From: JANWXD01 sp035575135
Lineage (GTDB): Bacteria; Acidobacteriota; Terriglobia; Bryobacterales; Bryobacteraceae
Assembly: GCA_035575135.1 (NCBI GenBank)
Contig: DATLYE010000017.1
Coordinates: 108,678 to 172,677, forward strand
Reading direction: 5' to 3'
Length of the DNA: 64,000 nucleotides
The position numbers and the translations under genes were made by a program. Under the pieces are notes generated by a model, which worked only from the letters and a program-made list of their open reading frames with translations, was not told the origin of the DNA and ran no database searches. Positions 17,605-26,489 of this stretch are shown piece after piece. Position 1 is the first letter of the stretch, and each line of letters starts with the position of its first letter.

Positions 17605-17809
17605 AGGCCGCAGCAGCCGGCTCCTCCTGCCGATTGTAGCGGGAACCTGGCTGTTAAGGCGGCGTTATGCGCTTGAGGGGCGGGCGTGGCAAAGAATCCT
17701 TCGGATCGGCAACGGCCGCCGGAGCACAGCTTTGGTCTCGCCACGCGGCAGCGCTCCGCGTTCCGGGCGGACGATGCTATCCTGAGGAAGAACTTGCGAG
17801 AGGCCGACC

Positions 17810-18040
17810 GTGCGGTTTGATCAGCTCATCCGGCCGGGGATGACGGTGAGGGAGGTGCGCCAGCGGTACCCGCAGACGGCTTCCGTGTTTGACAGCCTTG
17901 GCTTCCGCTCCTCGTGCGACGACTGCTCGATCGAAGTGGTGGCGAAAAAGTACGGTCTTTCGCCCGTGGAAATCATCGAGGCGCTGAACGAGGCCGCCTT
18001 CGGCCCGGGTCCCGGACAACCACAGGCGCCGGTTCAATAG
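17810..18040 (+). CDS. Small DUF1858/ScdA-N-like helical protein
   Basis: A 76-residue protein resembling the DUF1858/DUF542 (ScdA N-terminal) family: TVREVRQRYPQTASVFDSLGF then CDDCSIEVVAKKYGLSPVEIIEALNEA. The CDDC pair sits where the family has its conserved Cys. In ScdA/RIC proteins this domain joins a di-iron hemerythrin domain involved in repairing iron-sulfur clusters; here it stands alone. The GTG start at 17810 is the only one giving a full domain. Function is unknown. Confidence 0.75.
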   Translation: MRFDQLIRPGMTVREVRQRYPQTASVFDSLGFRSSCDDCSIEVVAKKYGLSPVEIIEALNEAAFGPGPGQPQAPVQ

Positions 18041-18122
18041 GCGCGCCCTCCGGCGGCGTCCGTATCCCGCGCGATCCGCCGCATTGTATGATGGCGGCTC
18101 GATTGTCGGGGAGGAGGTGTGC

Positions 18123-19070
18123 ATGGAACGCCGCCGCTTTCTGCAAGCCACCGCGGGCTCGCTGCCGGCTTTCGGCGCCGGCCTGGCGCAGGGACCGCCA
18201 CAGGAGATCGTGATCGAGCGGCCGGCCGCCGGAAGGCCCCACGCCGGCAAAGTGCTGGCCGCCATCCAGCCCCACGCGGACGACATTTCCCTGTTCGCGG
18301 CGGGCACGGTGGCCAAGTTGCTCGACGAAGGCTATACCGGTTACCTGATCCGCGTCACCAACGATGACATGGCCGGGCCGGGCACCGTCGGGGAAACCGT
18401 GCTGGCCAACGAGCGCGACAATCAGGAGGTCGCGCGTGTGCTCGGCATGAAAGGCGTCTTCAACCTCAACTACAGCAACCACCAGATGGACGGCGAATCG
18501 CGGCTGGAGATCCGGGCGCGTTTCATCTTTCTGTTCCGGCTCCTCAAGGTGGACACGATTGTCTGCTACGATCCCTGGGCCCACTACGAGGAAAACCCGG
18601 ATCACTATGTGACGGCGCAATGCGTCGAGGCGGCCTGCTGGATGGCGGGCATGGATAAGGATTATCCGGAGCACTTCGCCGCCGGGCTCCAACCGCACAG
18701 CGTGAAAGAACGCTACTACTTTGCCCGCGGGCCGCAGCTTGTGAACCGGATCGTGGATATCAGCGCGACGATCGAGAAGAAGATCGAAGTCAACCTCGCC
18801 AACCGCGCGCAGGGCCCGGCTGGGGAGTCGGGTGCGCGGCTCCGGGCGCGCCTTGCCAAAGAGGGCTTACGCCTTCCTGTTCTCGGAGACGACGACGAGA
18901 CGGCCAACCGCGAGTACATCCGCCATTTCGTTCTGGCCCGCGACGCGGAGCTCGGCCGGCAGTACGGGCTTGCCTACGCCGAGAAGTTCCACTACATCGG
19001 TCCGGAGCCTTCCCGAGTGGAGGATTACATCCGCCGGAACGCCGTGCCGCTCGGCGGGGCGGCGCGTTAG
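18123..19070 (+). CDS. PIG-L family deacetylase, Tat-exported
   Basis: A 315-residue PIG-L/LmbE-type zinc deacetylase. The metal motif is PHADDISLFAAG with His51, Asp53 and Asp54, and HYVTAQCVEAACW supplies the later His. The N-terminus (MERRRFLQATAGSLPAFGAG) is a twin-arginine-like leader, so the enzyme is probably exported folded. GGGGAGGAGG just before ATG 18123 is a strong ribosome-binding site and sets the start. Substrates of this family are N-acetylated sugars; the exact one is unknown. Confidence 0.88.
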   Translation: MERRRFLQATAGSLPAFGAGLAQGPPQEIVIERPAAGRPHAGKVLAAIQPHADDISLFAAGTVAKLLDEGYTGYLIRVTNDDMAGPGTVGETVLANERDNQEVARVLGMKGVFNLNYSNHQMDGESRLEIRARFIFLFRLLKVDTIVCYDPWAHYEENPDHYVTAQCVEAACWMAGMDKDYPEHFAAGLQPHSVKERYYFARGPQLVNRIVDISATIEKKIEVNLANRAQGPAGESGARLRARLAKEGLRLPVLGDDDETANREYIRHFVLARDAELGRQYGLAYAEKFHYIGPEPSRVEDYIRRNAVPLGGAAR

Positions 19071-19076
19071 AGCGGC

Positions 19077-19604
19077 TTAAGCCGGCTCGTAGAAACTCAG
19101 GGCGTTGTCCCCGTGGCGCAGCGTGCGGGTTCTCCGAAGGCCGCCGTAGGACTCCGCGAGATCGAGCCGGGAGGGGTGCTGGACGATGACGAGCGGCGGG
19201 ACGGTGGAACCAAGAATGCGCAACGCGCGCGCATACTGGCCCTGCGCCGAGTACGGGGGGTCCAAAAACACAATGTCGGCGCGCACCCGCCGGAACGCCT
19301 CCGGCGCATCCGCCTGGATCACGCGGGCGCGTGACTCCAGCCCGAGGGCCCGCAGATTCTCGCGCAGCACGCGCAGGGCCGGGGGGTGGTTTTCGACAAA
19401 GACGGCTTGCGCAGCGCCGCGGCTGAGGGCCTCGATGCCGACTGCACCCGTGCCGGCGTAAGCATCGAGGAATGTGCACCCCTGGACGCGGGAGGCCAGC
19501 ACGTTGAACAGCGCCTCTCGGAGCCGATCCGGCGTGGGGCGCACGTCGAGTCCCGGCAGACTCTTCAGGCGGCGGCTGCGGAACTCACCGGCAATGACGC
19601 GCAT
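19077..19604 (-). CDS. rsmD: 16S rRNA (guanine(966)-N(2))-methyltransferase RsmD
   Basis: A 175-residue protein with the RsmD start MRVIAGEFRSRRL, PTPDRLREALFNVL, the SAM-binding loop DAYAGTGAVGIEALSRGA, and the catalytic DPPY (FLDPPYSAQG). It methylates the amino group of G966 in 16S rRNA during 30S assembly. Length is normal. It converges with the PIG-L gene with six bases between them. No coaD neighbour is seen on the upstream side, where a 199-base gap holds no clear gene. Confidence 0.93.
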   Translation of the reverse strand: MRVIAGEFRSRRLKSLPGLDVRPTPDRLREALFNVLASRVQGCTFLDAYAGTGAVGIEALSRGAAQAVFVENHPPALRVLRENLRALGLESRARVIQADAPEAFRRVRADIVFLDPPYSAQGQYARALRILGSTVPPLVIVQHPSRLDLAESYGGLRRTRTLRHGDNALSFYEPA

Positions 19605-19803
19605 GGGGTCGCGGCGCGGCAGGGGCAGCTTCGTCCTCTTTTCGGGCTCTTTTCGGGGTGCCCCGCCTCACCTGTTGATTCTACGGGCTCGCAGGACGGG
19701 GGCGCACGGGCCGTTTTGCCGCGGGCGGCCGGTTGCAGCCCAACGCCGGGTGGTCGCCGGGCTCTGCCCCCCTCCGGCTCACGGTTCGACCCGGCCCGTC
19801 CGG

Positions 19804-21444
19804 TCACTCAACTGTGACCAGCGCCGGGAGCGTCCAGTTGTTGGGAATCGTGCAGTAGAGCGGATTGTCGCCGGCTGCCGCGCTGTTCGGGATGGTGACG
19901 TTCAACTGATACAGGCCGGGCGTCACGAGCGCGGCCACAACGTCGGCAGGGTCTCCGCCCAGAAAACAGGCGGGAATGAACGGCAGCACTCCGGTCTGCG
20001 TGGAGGAGCCCTGCACGAGTGGCCCGGTCGGCAGCCCGAAGCCGATGGTCCAGACCGAGATGGTCTCCCCCCGCCGGCCCGGGGTGGACAGACCCGGATA
20101 GAGCGTGGTGGGGCCCAGCAGGCTCCCGTTGGCGTGCGTGGCGACGGCATCGCCGCGGGCCGAGAAGCGAAGGATGGACGGGGTGGCATTCACCTTGGTC
20201 ACGCGGAAGGCGCCGCTCGATGCCGAACCATTCTTGACGACCACCATTACCTGCCCTTGGTAGTCATCCAGCGGTGTCAGGACATTGATTTGATCTTCCG
20301 GGCACGCGGCCGTGGTGGCCTTGCTGCAAAACCACCACACATAGGCGGGCTTGCCATTGACGGTCACACTGACCCCGCCGAGATCGGCAGGCATGCGGCC
20401 CTCCCGGAACTCCGGGGCGTCGCTCCAGAACATCCCACCGGCAGGCGTCGTCGGCGGTACGAGGTTTGTTCCTTTGATCTCGATCCAATCGTTCTGCGCG
20501 ATGAGCGGGTTCGCAAACCAGTATGCCGTCGCAACCGACGTGATGACGGGCGTCGCCGGTCCGGCTTCCGTCATGCTCCCGGCGACCGACAGGATTACAG
20601 CATCTCCGGGGCCCTCCGCGAAATTTGTCACCTGCATCGTGCCGGCGGCCCCCGCGAACCTGCCTGTGCCTCCCGTGATCGTGATCGGCCCGAGCTGAAA
20701 GACATCGTTTTTCGCGTCCACGACGGTGACGATCAGGAAGCCTCGCAGGTTGTCGCTTGCGGAAAACGAACACACGAAGCTGACCTCGATAAAGTGGACG
20801 TTCTCGTCCCACTTGTTCGTGTCGGGGTGAAACCTTATCGTCAGACCCCCGTTGCCGATGGCCGGCATCTCGCAGGTTCCGCCCTCAGTGTCGAACAAAT
20901 TCACTTGAGAGATTGCCAGCGTGACCGGAACGTCCGCGATGGTGAGGCTCACGGACTGGCCGCCCACGGTCGCCGACCCGGCGAGGCTCACGTTGTAGCG
21001 CAGCGGCGAGGCGGATGTGCGTGTGAGCGTAAGGCTCATTCCTCCCGCCGCGCTGGTCGCACCGGCATAAACGCCCCGGCTGTTATTGCTGTTCACGGTT
21101 CCAGGGACGGTGGCAGTGACGAAATCGGGGTCCTGAATGGGAACCCCTGCAAAGCCCACCTGGATCTGATCCAGGCTATTGAACGTCAACACCAGCGACT
21201 CGGTTAGAGGACCCACACCCGCCTCGTAGTCCTCCGACAGACTGTTTTGCGTGAGGTTCAAGGACAGCACGGCCTTCCCCAGCGTCCCGACCGGCCCGGT
21301 GCCCAAAAGGGTGCGGACAAATTGCTGCGTCGATTGCGTTTGCCCGTTGGTGCGAATCGTGCCGGTGAAATTGATGGTGTTCTGCCCCCACGCGGACAGG
21401 GTTAGCAGCATCACCGATGCGAGAGTGAATCCGTACCGGATCAT
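19804..21444 (-). CDS. Exported TIGR03437 (Solibacter C-terminal domain) protein
   Basis: A 546-residue exported protein with signal MIRYGFTLASVMLLTLSAWG. The N-terminal 300 residues are beta-rich and low in charge. From about residue 305 it carries the TIGR03437 C-terminal domain (PVITSVATAYWFANPLIAQN, IEIKGTNL, VTVNGKPAYVWW, DQINVLTPLDDYQGQVMVVV, PGRRGETISVWTIGFG, GLYQLNVTIP), which is expanded in Solibacter relatives and of unknown function. Probably a secreted or surface protein. The LuxR-type regulator upstream on the same strand starts 1.2 kb away with a 145-base gap. Confidence 0.85.
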   Translation of the reverse strand: MIRYGFTLASVMLLTLSAWGQNTINFTGTIRTNGQTQSTQQFVRTLLGTGPVGTLGKAVLSLNLTQNSLSEDYEAGVGPLTESLVLTFNSLDQIQVGFAGVPIQDPDFVTATVPGTVNSNNSRGVYAGATSAAGGMSLTLTRTSASPLRYNVSLAGSATVGGQSVSLTIADVPVTLAISQVNLFDTEGGTCEMPAIGNGGLTIRFHPDTNKWDENVHFIEVSFVCSFSASDNLRGFLIVTVVDAKNDVFQLGPITITGGTGRFAGAAGTMQVTNFAEGPGDAVILSVAGSMTEAGPATPVITSVATAYWFANPLIAQNDWIEIKGTNLVPPTTPAGGMFWSDAPEFREGRMPADLGGVSVTVNGKPAYVWWFCSKATTAACPEDQINVLTPLDDYQGQVMVVVKNGSASSGAFRVTKVNATPSILRFSARGDAVATHANGSLLGPTTLYPGLSTPGRRGETISVWTIGFGLPTGPLVQGSSTQTGVLPFIPACFLGGDPADVVAALVTPGLYQLNVTIPNSAAAGDNPLYCTIPNNWTLPALVTVE

Positions 21445-21589
21445 ACGACGCCAGTCTACGCTCCGACGAGGCGGAAGTCGTCATCCAAATGGAGTACTCA
21501 CAGCGCTTGCTGCGCGCCGGCGCAAAACTGCGACCCGGCGACTGCGGGTACCGCCGGCCGGCCGTCAGACTGCATCAAGCGGCGTCGAG

Positions 21590-22657
21590 CTACCCGCGAA
21601 GGCCTTCGATGTCCGCCGCGGAGAGGCGGCAGAGCAGCAGGAGCAGCTCCGCCTGTCGCGACGTGCCCGTCTTGCTGAAGATGCGCCGCAAATGCGTACG
21701 GGCCGTTTCGTAGGTCACCGACAACTCCTGCGCCGCCTGCTTGATCGTTTTCCCTTCCGACAGCTTTGCCGCAATGACGGCTTCCTTCCGCGTGAGCTTG
21801 TAAAGCTCGATGAGCAAGCGGGTGCTGGCCGGCGGCTGCCGCTCCGGATCGATGATGAACAGCAAGGCAACGTGGAGGTGTGGGGTGGCCGGCTGACGGA
21901 GCTGGGGGAAAAGCGATGCGGCCATGACCTGGTAGTCGCGGCGTAATGAAGGGCGCGGCACCGCAACGGCCGCTCCGGCCGGCGGCTTCTGCGGCCACAA
22001 TGCGCTCTGAATGAGCTTTCGCAGGCGGGCCTGAGCGCAGGGGTCCGCCGCCGACAGAATGCCCTTGTGCAAAGAAAACCCGTCCCTGGCGTGCAGAATC
22101 TCCGCCGCCGCACAGTTCCACTGAATGGCCGCGCCGCCGGAGCCAACGAAAATCACCCCAATGGGCAGCCTGTCCAATACGGACTGGTTGGCTTCGAAAA
22201 AGGCCATGCGTTCCGCGATGGTCGCTGCGCGGCGCAGATGAGGCAGGAGGAAGCGGACGATCTTGCGCCCCACTCCACCGGCGTCGTGGCTGACGGCAGG
22301 CTTCGATGCAGTCCCTGACAGCCTCTCAATAAGGTGCGCAACGGCCGGGGGACTGAGTGCCGGCTTCTGTCCGGGATTCGGAGTTGCCGGAGGCTCTTTG
22401 CCGGCATCTGTCAGCGCGCCGAACCCCAAGTTACACAAGCAAAGCGACAGCCCGCTCAGTTCGCGAACCTGTAGCAACAGCGCGCCCGCCGAAGTCAGTT
22501 CCTCGAGCCTCGTCAGAAGCCCGGTCCACAATTCAGGTTGGAAGGCGGCTTCGTAGACACCCAGAGCAAGGCGCAGTAACTCGGTTTCGGTGGCCAAGCC
22601 GGCACCAGCTGGTTTAAGTATACAGGAGTTGTTGGGGCGGGTGGCGGTGCCGTGCAA
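21590..22657 (-). CDS. LuxR-family HTH transcriptional regulator with PAS-like sensor
   Basis: A 355-residue regulator whose C-terminus (about 285-345) is a LuxR/GerE HTH: LTRKEAVIAAKLSEGKTIKQAAQELSVTYETARTHLRRIFSKTG. The middle contains a PAS-like stretch (ERMAFFEANQSVLDRLPIGVIFVG). The frame starts at TTG 22657, but a TATACT box lies just inside it, so a later TTG at 22597 (LATETELL) may be the true start. No response-regulator Asp domain is seen. Targets are unknown; the exported TIGR03437 protein downstream is a candidate. Confidence 0.78.
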   Translation of the reverse strand: MHGTATRPNNSCILKPAGAGLATETELLRLALGVYEAAFQPELWTGLLTRLEELTSAGALLLQVRELSGLSLCLCNLGFGALTDAGKEPPATPNPGQKPALSPPAVAHLIERLSGTASKPAVSHDAGGVGRKIVRFLLPHLRRAATIAERMAFFEANQSVLDRLPIGVIFVGSGGAAIQWNCAAAEILHARDGFSLHKGILSAADPCAQARLRKLIQSALWPQKPPAGAAVAVPRPSLRRDYQVMAASLFPQLRQPATPHLHVALLFIIDPERQPPASTRLLIELYKLTRKEAVIAAKLSEGKTIKQAAQELSVTYETARTHLRRIFSKTGTSRQAELLLLLCRLSAADIEGLRG

Positions 22658-23071
22658 CCCGTGCCGGGTCCCGTGGGCTTCGGCTGCACACCGCTCACTC
22701 TTGAAAGTGTGGAGCAGCGCTCACGCCATCGTCTTGGGCGCCTCTGGCGGTGAGGGTGGGATTCGAACCCACGGAGGCCTTGCGACCTCAGCGGTTTTCG
22801 AGACCGCCCGATTCAACCACTCTCGCACCTCACCGAGCCCTTGGACGACAACCCTTCTCTCGCCAGTATAACCCGAGGCGTTAACGGCGAAGTTCTTTCG
22901 GCGCCGGGTAAAAACTTCCCCCCGCCGTGCGCTTGCGGCCCACCGTCCCGCGGCAAGTCCTGCTATTGCGCGAGTGGAGGAGAGATTGCACAGTGTTCCG
23001 GCGGCGTCAGTGCCAGCTCGGTCATAACGGGCTGCCTGATGCCGGATTTCAGGAGGAGCCTAGGAGGAAAC
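22658..23071. other. Intergenic region carrying tRNA-Ser
   Basis: This 414-base stretch holds the tRNA-Ser gene (22745-22834, minus). A weak minus-strand -10-like TATACT is at 22865-22870. The remaining 237 bases before the small exported protein contain no convincing gene, only its ribosome-binding site TAGGAGGA. Confidence 0.5.
22745..22834 (-). tRNA. tRNA-Ser (anticodon CGA)
   Basis: Read on the minus strand, a class II tRNA: acceptor stem GGTGAGG/CCTCACC, anticodon loop CTCGAAA with anticodon CGA (codon UCG), a long variable arm (GAGGTC-GCAA-GGCCTC) and T arm GTGGGTTCGAATCCCAC. Discriminator G and an encoded CCA follow (CCA at 22745-22747). The 90-base length is right for tRNA-Ser. Confidence 0.97.
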
Positions 23072-23377
23072 ATGAAACAACTGATTCGTTACGGCGCACT
23101 CGCACTGCTGGCGGCGGGATTGCTGCTCGCCGGCCAGTGGACGGGCTGGGTGACAGACGACAAATGCGCTGCCAACGGGCAATATGAAGGAGCCATGCAT
23201 CGGCAGTGCGTCAAATCCGGAGCAGCGCTCGTGTTCGTCAATGAAGCAGACAAGAAAATGTTCAAGATCAAGGACGGCAGGAAAGTGGAGCGATTTGTCG
23301 GACAGAAAGTCATGTTGAGCGGCACCGCCGAAGGAGACGTCATCGAGGTTGACTCCGTCACACCCGTAACTCGGTAG
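23072..23377 (+). CDS. Small exported protein with OB/DUF5818-like fold
   Basis: A 101-residue exported protein: signal peptide (MKQLIRYGALALLAAGLLLAG), then a single small domain with GWVTDDKC and MHRQCVKSGAALVFVNEADKKMFKIK and a C-terminal VGQKVMLSGTAEGDVIEVDSV strand. Two conserved Cys (in DDKC and RQC) suggest a disulphide. The pattern resembles acidobacterial DUF5818-type proteins of unknown function. TAGGAGGA six bases before ATG 23072 is a strong ribosome-binding site and overrides upstream in-frame codons. Confidence 0.78.
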   Translation: MKQLIRYGALALLAAGLLLAGQWTGWVTDDKCAANGQYEGAMHRQCVKSGAALVFVNEADKKMFKIKDGRKVERFVGQKVMLSGTAEGDVIEVDSVTPVTR

Positions 23378-23497
23378 CACACGCCACATCCGGGTGGCGC
23401 GAGGTTTGTCGAGCACCGCATGGCCTGCGCCGCCCGCCCTCCTTTACGGCAAGGCTGTGCCTGCTCGCGCCCGCAGTGACACCGGCGCACCGCGAAG

Positions 23498-23543
23498 GCC
23501 CACCACCGTACCGGTATAATGCCCACCACCATACCGGTATAAT
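23498..23543 (+). promoter_or_regulatory. Two 23-bp tandem repeats, each with a TATAAT -10 box
   Basis: Units at 23498-23520 and 23521-23543 differ at one base. Each contains the 8-bp palindrome TACCGGTA overlapping GGTATAAT, so the PFK gene has two identical extended -10 boxes 23 bp apart (-10s at 23515-23520 and 23538-23543). No -35 hexamer is obvious. The palindrome could bind a dimeric regulator. Confidence 0.6.
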
Positions 23544-23545
23544 GA

Positions 23546-23587
23546 TGGATCAGCTCGGCTTTTTCTCATCCTCATCACTCTGATCCA
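23546..23587 (+). promoter_or_regulatory. Leader hairpin before the PFK gene
   Basis: TGGATCAG (23546-23553) and CTGATCCA (23580-23587) are perfect 8-bp inverted repeats around a 26-base loop. The right arm touches the first base of the CAGGAG ribosome-binding site (23586-23591). A transcript from the upstream -10 box would contain the full hairpin, while one from the downstream box would start inside the left arm. Confidence 0.4.
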
Positions 23588-23596
23588 GGAGCACTC

Positions 23597-24781
23597 ATGG
23601 CGACCAAACGCATCGGCATCCTCACAGGCGGCGGCGACGTGCCGGGCCTGAATTCCGTCATCAAAGGGGTGGTCTACCGCGGCAGCGAAATCGGGTGCGA
23701 AGTGGTGGGCATCCGCCGGGGCTGGGAGGGCCTCACCCACGTGAACCTGGCCGACCCGAACTCACGGGCGCGGTACATCCTTCCTCTCAACCGCGAGAAC
23801 ACCCGCACCATTGACCGCACCGGCGGCACGTTCCTGCACACCACTCGAACCAATCCCGCCCGAATGAAGAAACTCCCCGAGCACCTGCAGGGCATGGATT
23901 TTCCGAAGACGGAGGTCACCAAAAACGGTATCACCACCGTGACCTGGGACGTGACCTCACAGGTTCTCAAGAACCTGGAGGCGCTCCGGATTGACTATCT
24001 GATTGCCATCGGCGGCGACGACACGCTGAGCTACGCCGCGCGCCTGGATAAGGAGGGCGTCAAGGTCATCGCGATTCCCAAGACCATGGACAACGACGTG
24101 CAGCACACGGAGTACTGCATCGGTTTTTCCACGGCCATCACGCGGGCCACCGACGCCATCCAGCGCCAGCGCACTACGGTCGGCTCCCACGAGCGCATCG
24201 GCATTTTCCGGGTGTTTGGCCGTGACGCCGGCCATACTGCGCTTTACACGGCCTACGTCACTTCCATCCGATGCTGCATCCCGGAATACAAGGTCAATTT
24301 GGACAAATTGATCGAGCTGCTGATTACGGACAAACGCAACAACCCGAGTAACTACGCCCTGGTGGTGCTTTCCGAAGGCGCCGAATGGGAAGGCTACACC
24401 GTGCGGGAATACGGGGAGCCGGACGCCTACGGGCACCGCAAAAAGATGAGCGTGGCCGAGGACCTCAGTGAGGAGATCAAACGCAGGACCGGGGAGGAAA
24501 CGGTGGTGAGCGACCTGACCTATGATCTCCGCAGCGGCGAGCCGGACTTCCTCGACAAGCTCGTCTCCTTCACCTTCGGCAACATGGCGCTCGACTGCAT
24601 CCAGCGCAATCAGAGCGGCATCATGACCGCAATCGTCAACGGCTGCTATACGACCGTCCCGATTCCCGATCCCAAACTCGGGCCGCGAAAGGTGGACGTG
24701 GCGACCATGTACAACACCGACCGGTACCGCCCCAACTACACCGGCAAGGCGGGCATGCCGATTTTCCTGACCCGCGCCTGA
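23597..24781 (+). CDS. 6-phosphofructokinase, PPi-type signature
   Basis: A 394-residue phosphofructokinase of family PfkA: GILTGGGDVPGLN, PKTMDNDV, TTVGSHERIGIFRVFGRDAGHTA, and YALVVLSEGAEW. The phosphodonor site has GGDD (139-142) and Lys162 in PKT. ATP-dependent enzymes have Gly at both positions (GGDGS, PGT); Asp and Lys mark pyrophosphate-dependent enzymes. It therefore probably interconverts fructose 6-phosphate and fructose 1,6-bisphosphate reversibly with PPi, which saves ATP. It is first in a possible operon with a methyltransferase. The leader carries duplicated -10 repeats and a hairpin. Confidence 0.9.
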   Translation: MATKRIGILTGGGDVPGLNSVIKGVVYRGSEIGCEVVGIRRGWEGLTHVNLADPNSRARYILPLNRENTRTIDRTGGTFLHTTRTNPARMKKLPEHLQGMDFPKTEVTKNGITTVTWDVTSQVLKNLEALRIDYLIAIGGDDTLSYAARLDKEGVKVIAIPKTMDNDVQHTEYCIGFSTAITRATDAIQRQRTTVGSHERIGIFRVFGRDAGHTALYTAYVTSIRCCIPEYKVNLDKLIELLITDKRNNPSNYALVVLSEGAEWEGYTVREYGEPDAYGHRKKMSVAEDLSEEIKRRTGEETVVSDLTYDLRSGEPDFLDKLVSFTFGNMALDCIQRNQSGIMTAIVNGCYTTVPIPDPKLGPRKVDVATMYNTDRYRPNYTGKAGMPIFLTRA

Positions 24782-24796
24782 GGCGGCAGGAGGCTT

Positions 24797-25447
24797 GTGG
24801 GCTGGCTGCGGCGCTTGTTCCGGGTGCTTCCCCACCCTCCGCCTCTCACTCCGGAACTCCAGCGCCGCATCCGCCGGTCCTTCGACGAAGCGGCCGCCGA
24901 TGAAGAGCACTTCCCCTCGGAGATTGATCCGCGCATCTTTCACGTCCGTCTGATCCTGGACGCGCTGGGGGACCTGGACGGCAAACGCGTGCTGGATGCC
25001 GGCTGCGGCAAGGGGCGTTTCGCCAAGATTCTCAAGGAGCGCCACCCGGGCGCGGAGGTCTGGGGGCTGGACCTTTCCGAAGCCATGCTGGCCCGGGTGC
25101 CGCCCGGGATTCGGCGCTGCGCCGGCACCCTGACGGCGCTCCCCTTCGCCTCGGGCGCCTTCGACGGCGCCTACGCCGTCGAGTCTCTCGAACATGCCGT
25201 GGAAGTTGAAACCGCGGTGGGCGAGCTGTGCCGCGTGGTCAAGCCGGGCGGGGTCATCGTCATAATTGATAAGAATGTGGAGCAGTGGGGGCGGTTGAAA
25301 ACGCCGGAGTGGGAACGCTGGTTCGACCAAAAAGAGCTGGAAGCGCTGCTGCGGCGCCATTGCCGCGAGGTGACCAGTCGCTGGATTTCTTATTGGGAGG
25401 ACGTCCCGCCGGACGGCTTGTTTCTGGCCTGGACGGCGCGCAAGTAG
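24797..25447 (+). CDS. Class I SAM-dependent methyltransferase
   Basis: A 216-residue methyltransferase of the Methyltransf_11 type. The SAM-binding motif is VLDAGCGKGRFAKIL (about 65-79), followed by GLDLSEAML, then ALPFASGAFDGAYAVESLEHA and VVKPGGVIVIIDKN. It starts at GTG 24797 just after an AGGAGG-like site and 15 bases after the PFK gene, so it is probably cotranscribed. The substrate is unknown; a link to central metabolism is not implied by sequence. Confidence 0.85.
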   Translation: MGWLRRLFRVLPHPPPLTPELQRRIRRSFDEAAADEEHFPSEIDPRIFHVRLILDALGDLDGKRVLDAGCGKGRFAKILKERHPGAEVWGLDLSEAMLARVPPGIRRCAGTLTALPFASGAFDGAYAVESLEHAVEVETAVGELCRVVKPGGVIVIIDKNVEQWGRLKTPEWERWFDQKELEALLRRHCREVTSRWISYWEDVPPDGLFLAWTARK

Positions 25448-25448
25448 T

Positions 25449-26465
25449 TCAGCGGCCCGGCCGCAAGTGCCGGTCGAAAAAAGCATTCAGAGCGTGAAAT
25501 GCTTCCATGCTGAACTCGTGCACGCCCGGGGGCCGGTGCACGACGAGGTTCTCGCGCGCCCCGGCCCGCTCGTAGGCCGGGGCGGCCTGCTCGAGGAACC
25601 GTTCGACGCCCTGTTTCGGCATTCCGATGTCCTCGAGCGGCGCCCACAGCATGAGCGGCCGCGGCGCCATCGTGGCGGCAAAGTGGCCGTGGTCGCCCGC
25701 CAGGAGCATTCCGGGCACCCACCAGTACAGCCCGTGATAGCCGCGCGCACCGCGTTCCAGGAACACTTCCAGGGAGCCGACGCCGCCACAGATCGGCGCT
25801 GCGGCCGCGATACGGTCATCCACAAGCCAGGTGTAGAAAGTGGTAATTCCGCCAAAGGAAATGCCTGTCATGCCGATGCGCTCCGGATCCACATCCGGCC
25901 TGCGGCTCAGGTAGGTGACGGCCTGGCGGATCTCGTATACGATGGCTCCCATCAGGTTGCGGCCCCGCAGGAGCATCTCCTTCGAGCGGGCGTCGGTGTC
26001 GGGAGCGCGCCGGTCCAGGCCGCGCTGCGTGAGCGCGAGCGTGACGTAGCCGCGGCGCGCCAGTTCGCGAGCCCAGCCGAGCATCTCCTTGTGAGGCTTC
26101 GTTGCGCCCGGCCGGGTCCACTCCCCCGGCCCGAACTGCGGCGTGGTGGCGGCTTCCCGGCTTCCGCCGGACCCGTGCAGGCAGACGATCGCCGGCAGGC
26201 GTCCGGTCGCTCCGGCCGGCCGCAGCACGTAGGCCGGAACCCGTTCGGCGTCCAGGGAAGCCCACTCCACGTCTTCGACCAGTACTTCCTCCTGTTTCGT
26301 CGAAGTGCGCACGGTGGCGGTGACTTCGGGCGGCTCGAGAGGTATCTTCAACAGTCCGGCTATGGTGCGCCGTGTCGCTTCGCCGAAGGGAGAGCCTTCG
26401 CCGGCGCGGCAGGGCCCGGCGGCCAGGGAGATCAACAACAGCAACACGAATTTTCGGTTGGCCAT
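25449..26465 (-). CDS. Exported alpha/beta hydrolase (dienelactone hydrolase-like)
   Basis: A 338-residue exported hydrolase. Signal peptide MANRKFVLLLLISLAAGPCRA is followed by AIVCLHGSGGS (oxyanion region), the nucleophile elbow TGISFGG (Ser203) and a final VHEF (His316). An acid residue is probably Asp or Glu in APLEDIG. Similar to acidobacterial secreted dienelactone hydrolase-like esterases; substrate unknown. It converges with the methyltransferase gene with a one-base gap and lies just downstream of an SDR gene on its own strand. Confidence 0.82.
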   Translation of the reverse strand: MANRKFVLLLLISLAAGPCRAGEGSPFGEATRRTIAGLLKIPLEPPEVTATVRTSTKQEEVLVEDVEWASLDAERVPAYVLRPAGATGRLPAIVCLHGSGGSREAATTPQFGPGEWTRPGATKPHKEMLGWARELARRGYVTLALTQRGLDRRAPDTDARSKEMLLRGRNLMGAIVYEIRQAVTYLSRRPDVDPERIGMTGISFGGITTFYTWLVDDRIAAAAPICGGVGSLEVFLERGARGYHGLYWWVPGMLLAGDHGHFAATMAPRPLMLWAPLEDIGMPKQGVERFLEQAAPAYERAGARENLVVHRPPGVHEFSMEAFHALNAFFDRHLRPGR

Positions 26466-26489
26466 GACGGAAAGCGCACTCCTGAGACG

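Noticed and set aside
19605..19803. Possible small gene between rsmD and the TIGR03437 gene
   Set aside because: Frames here have no ribosome-binding site and a Pro/Arg-rich composition typical of GC-rich noncoding DNA.
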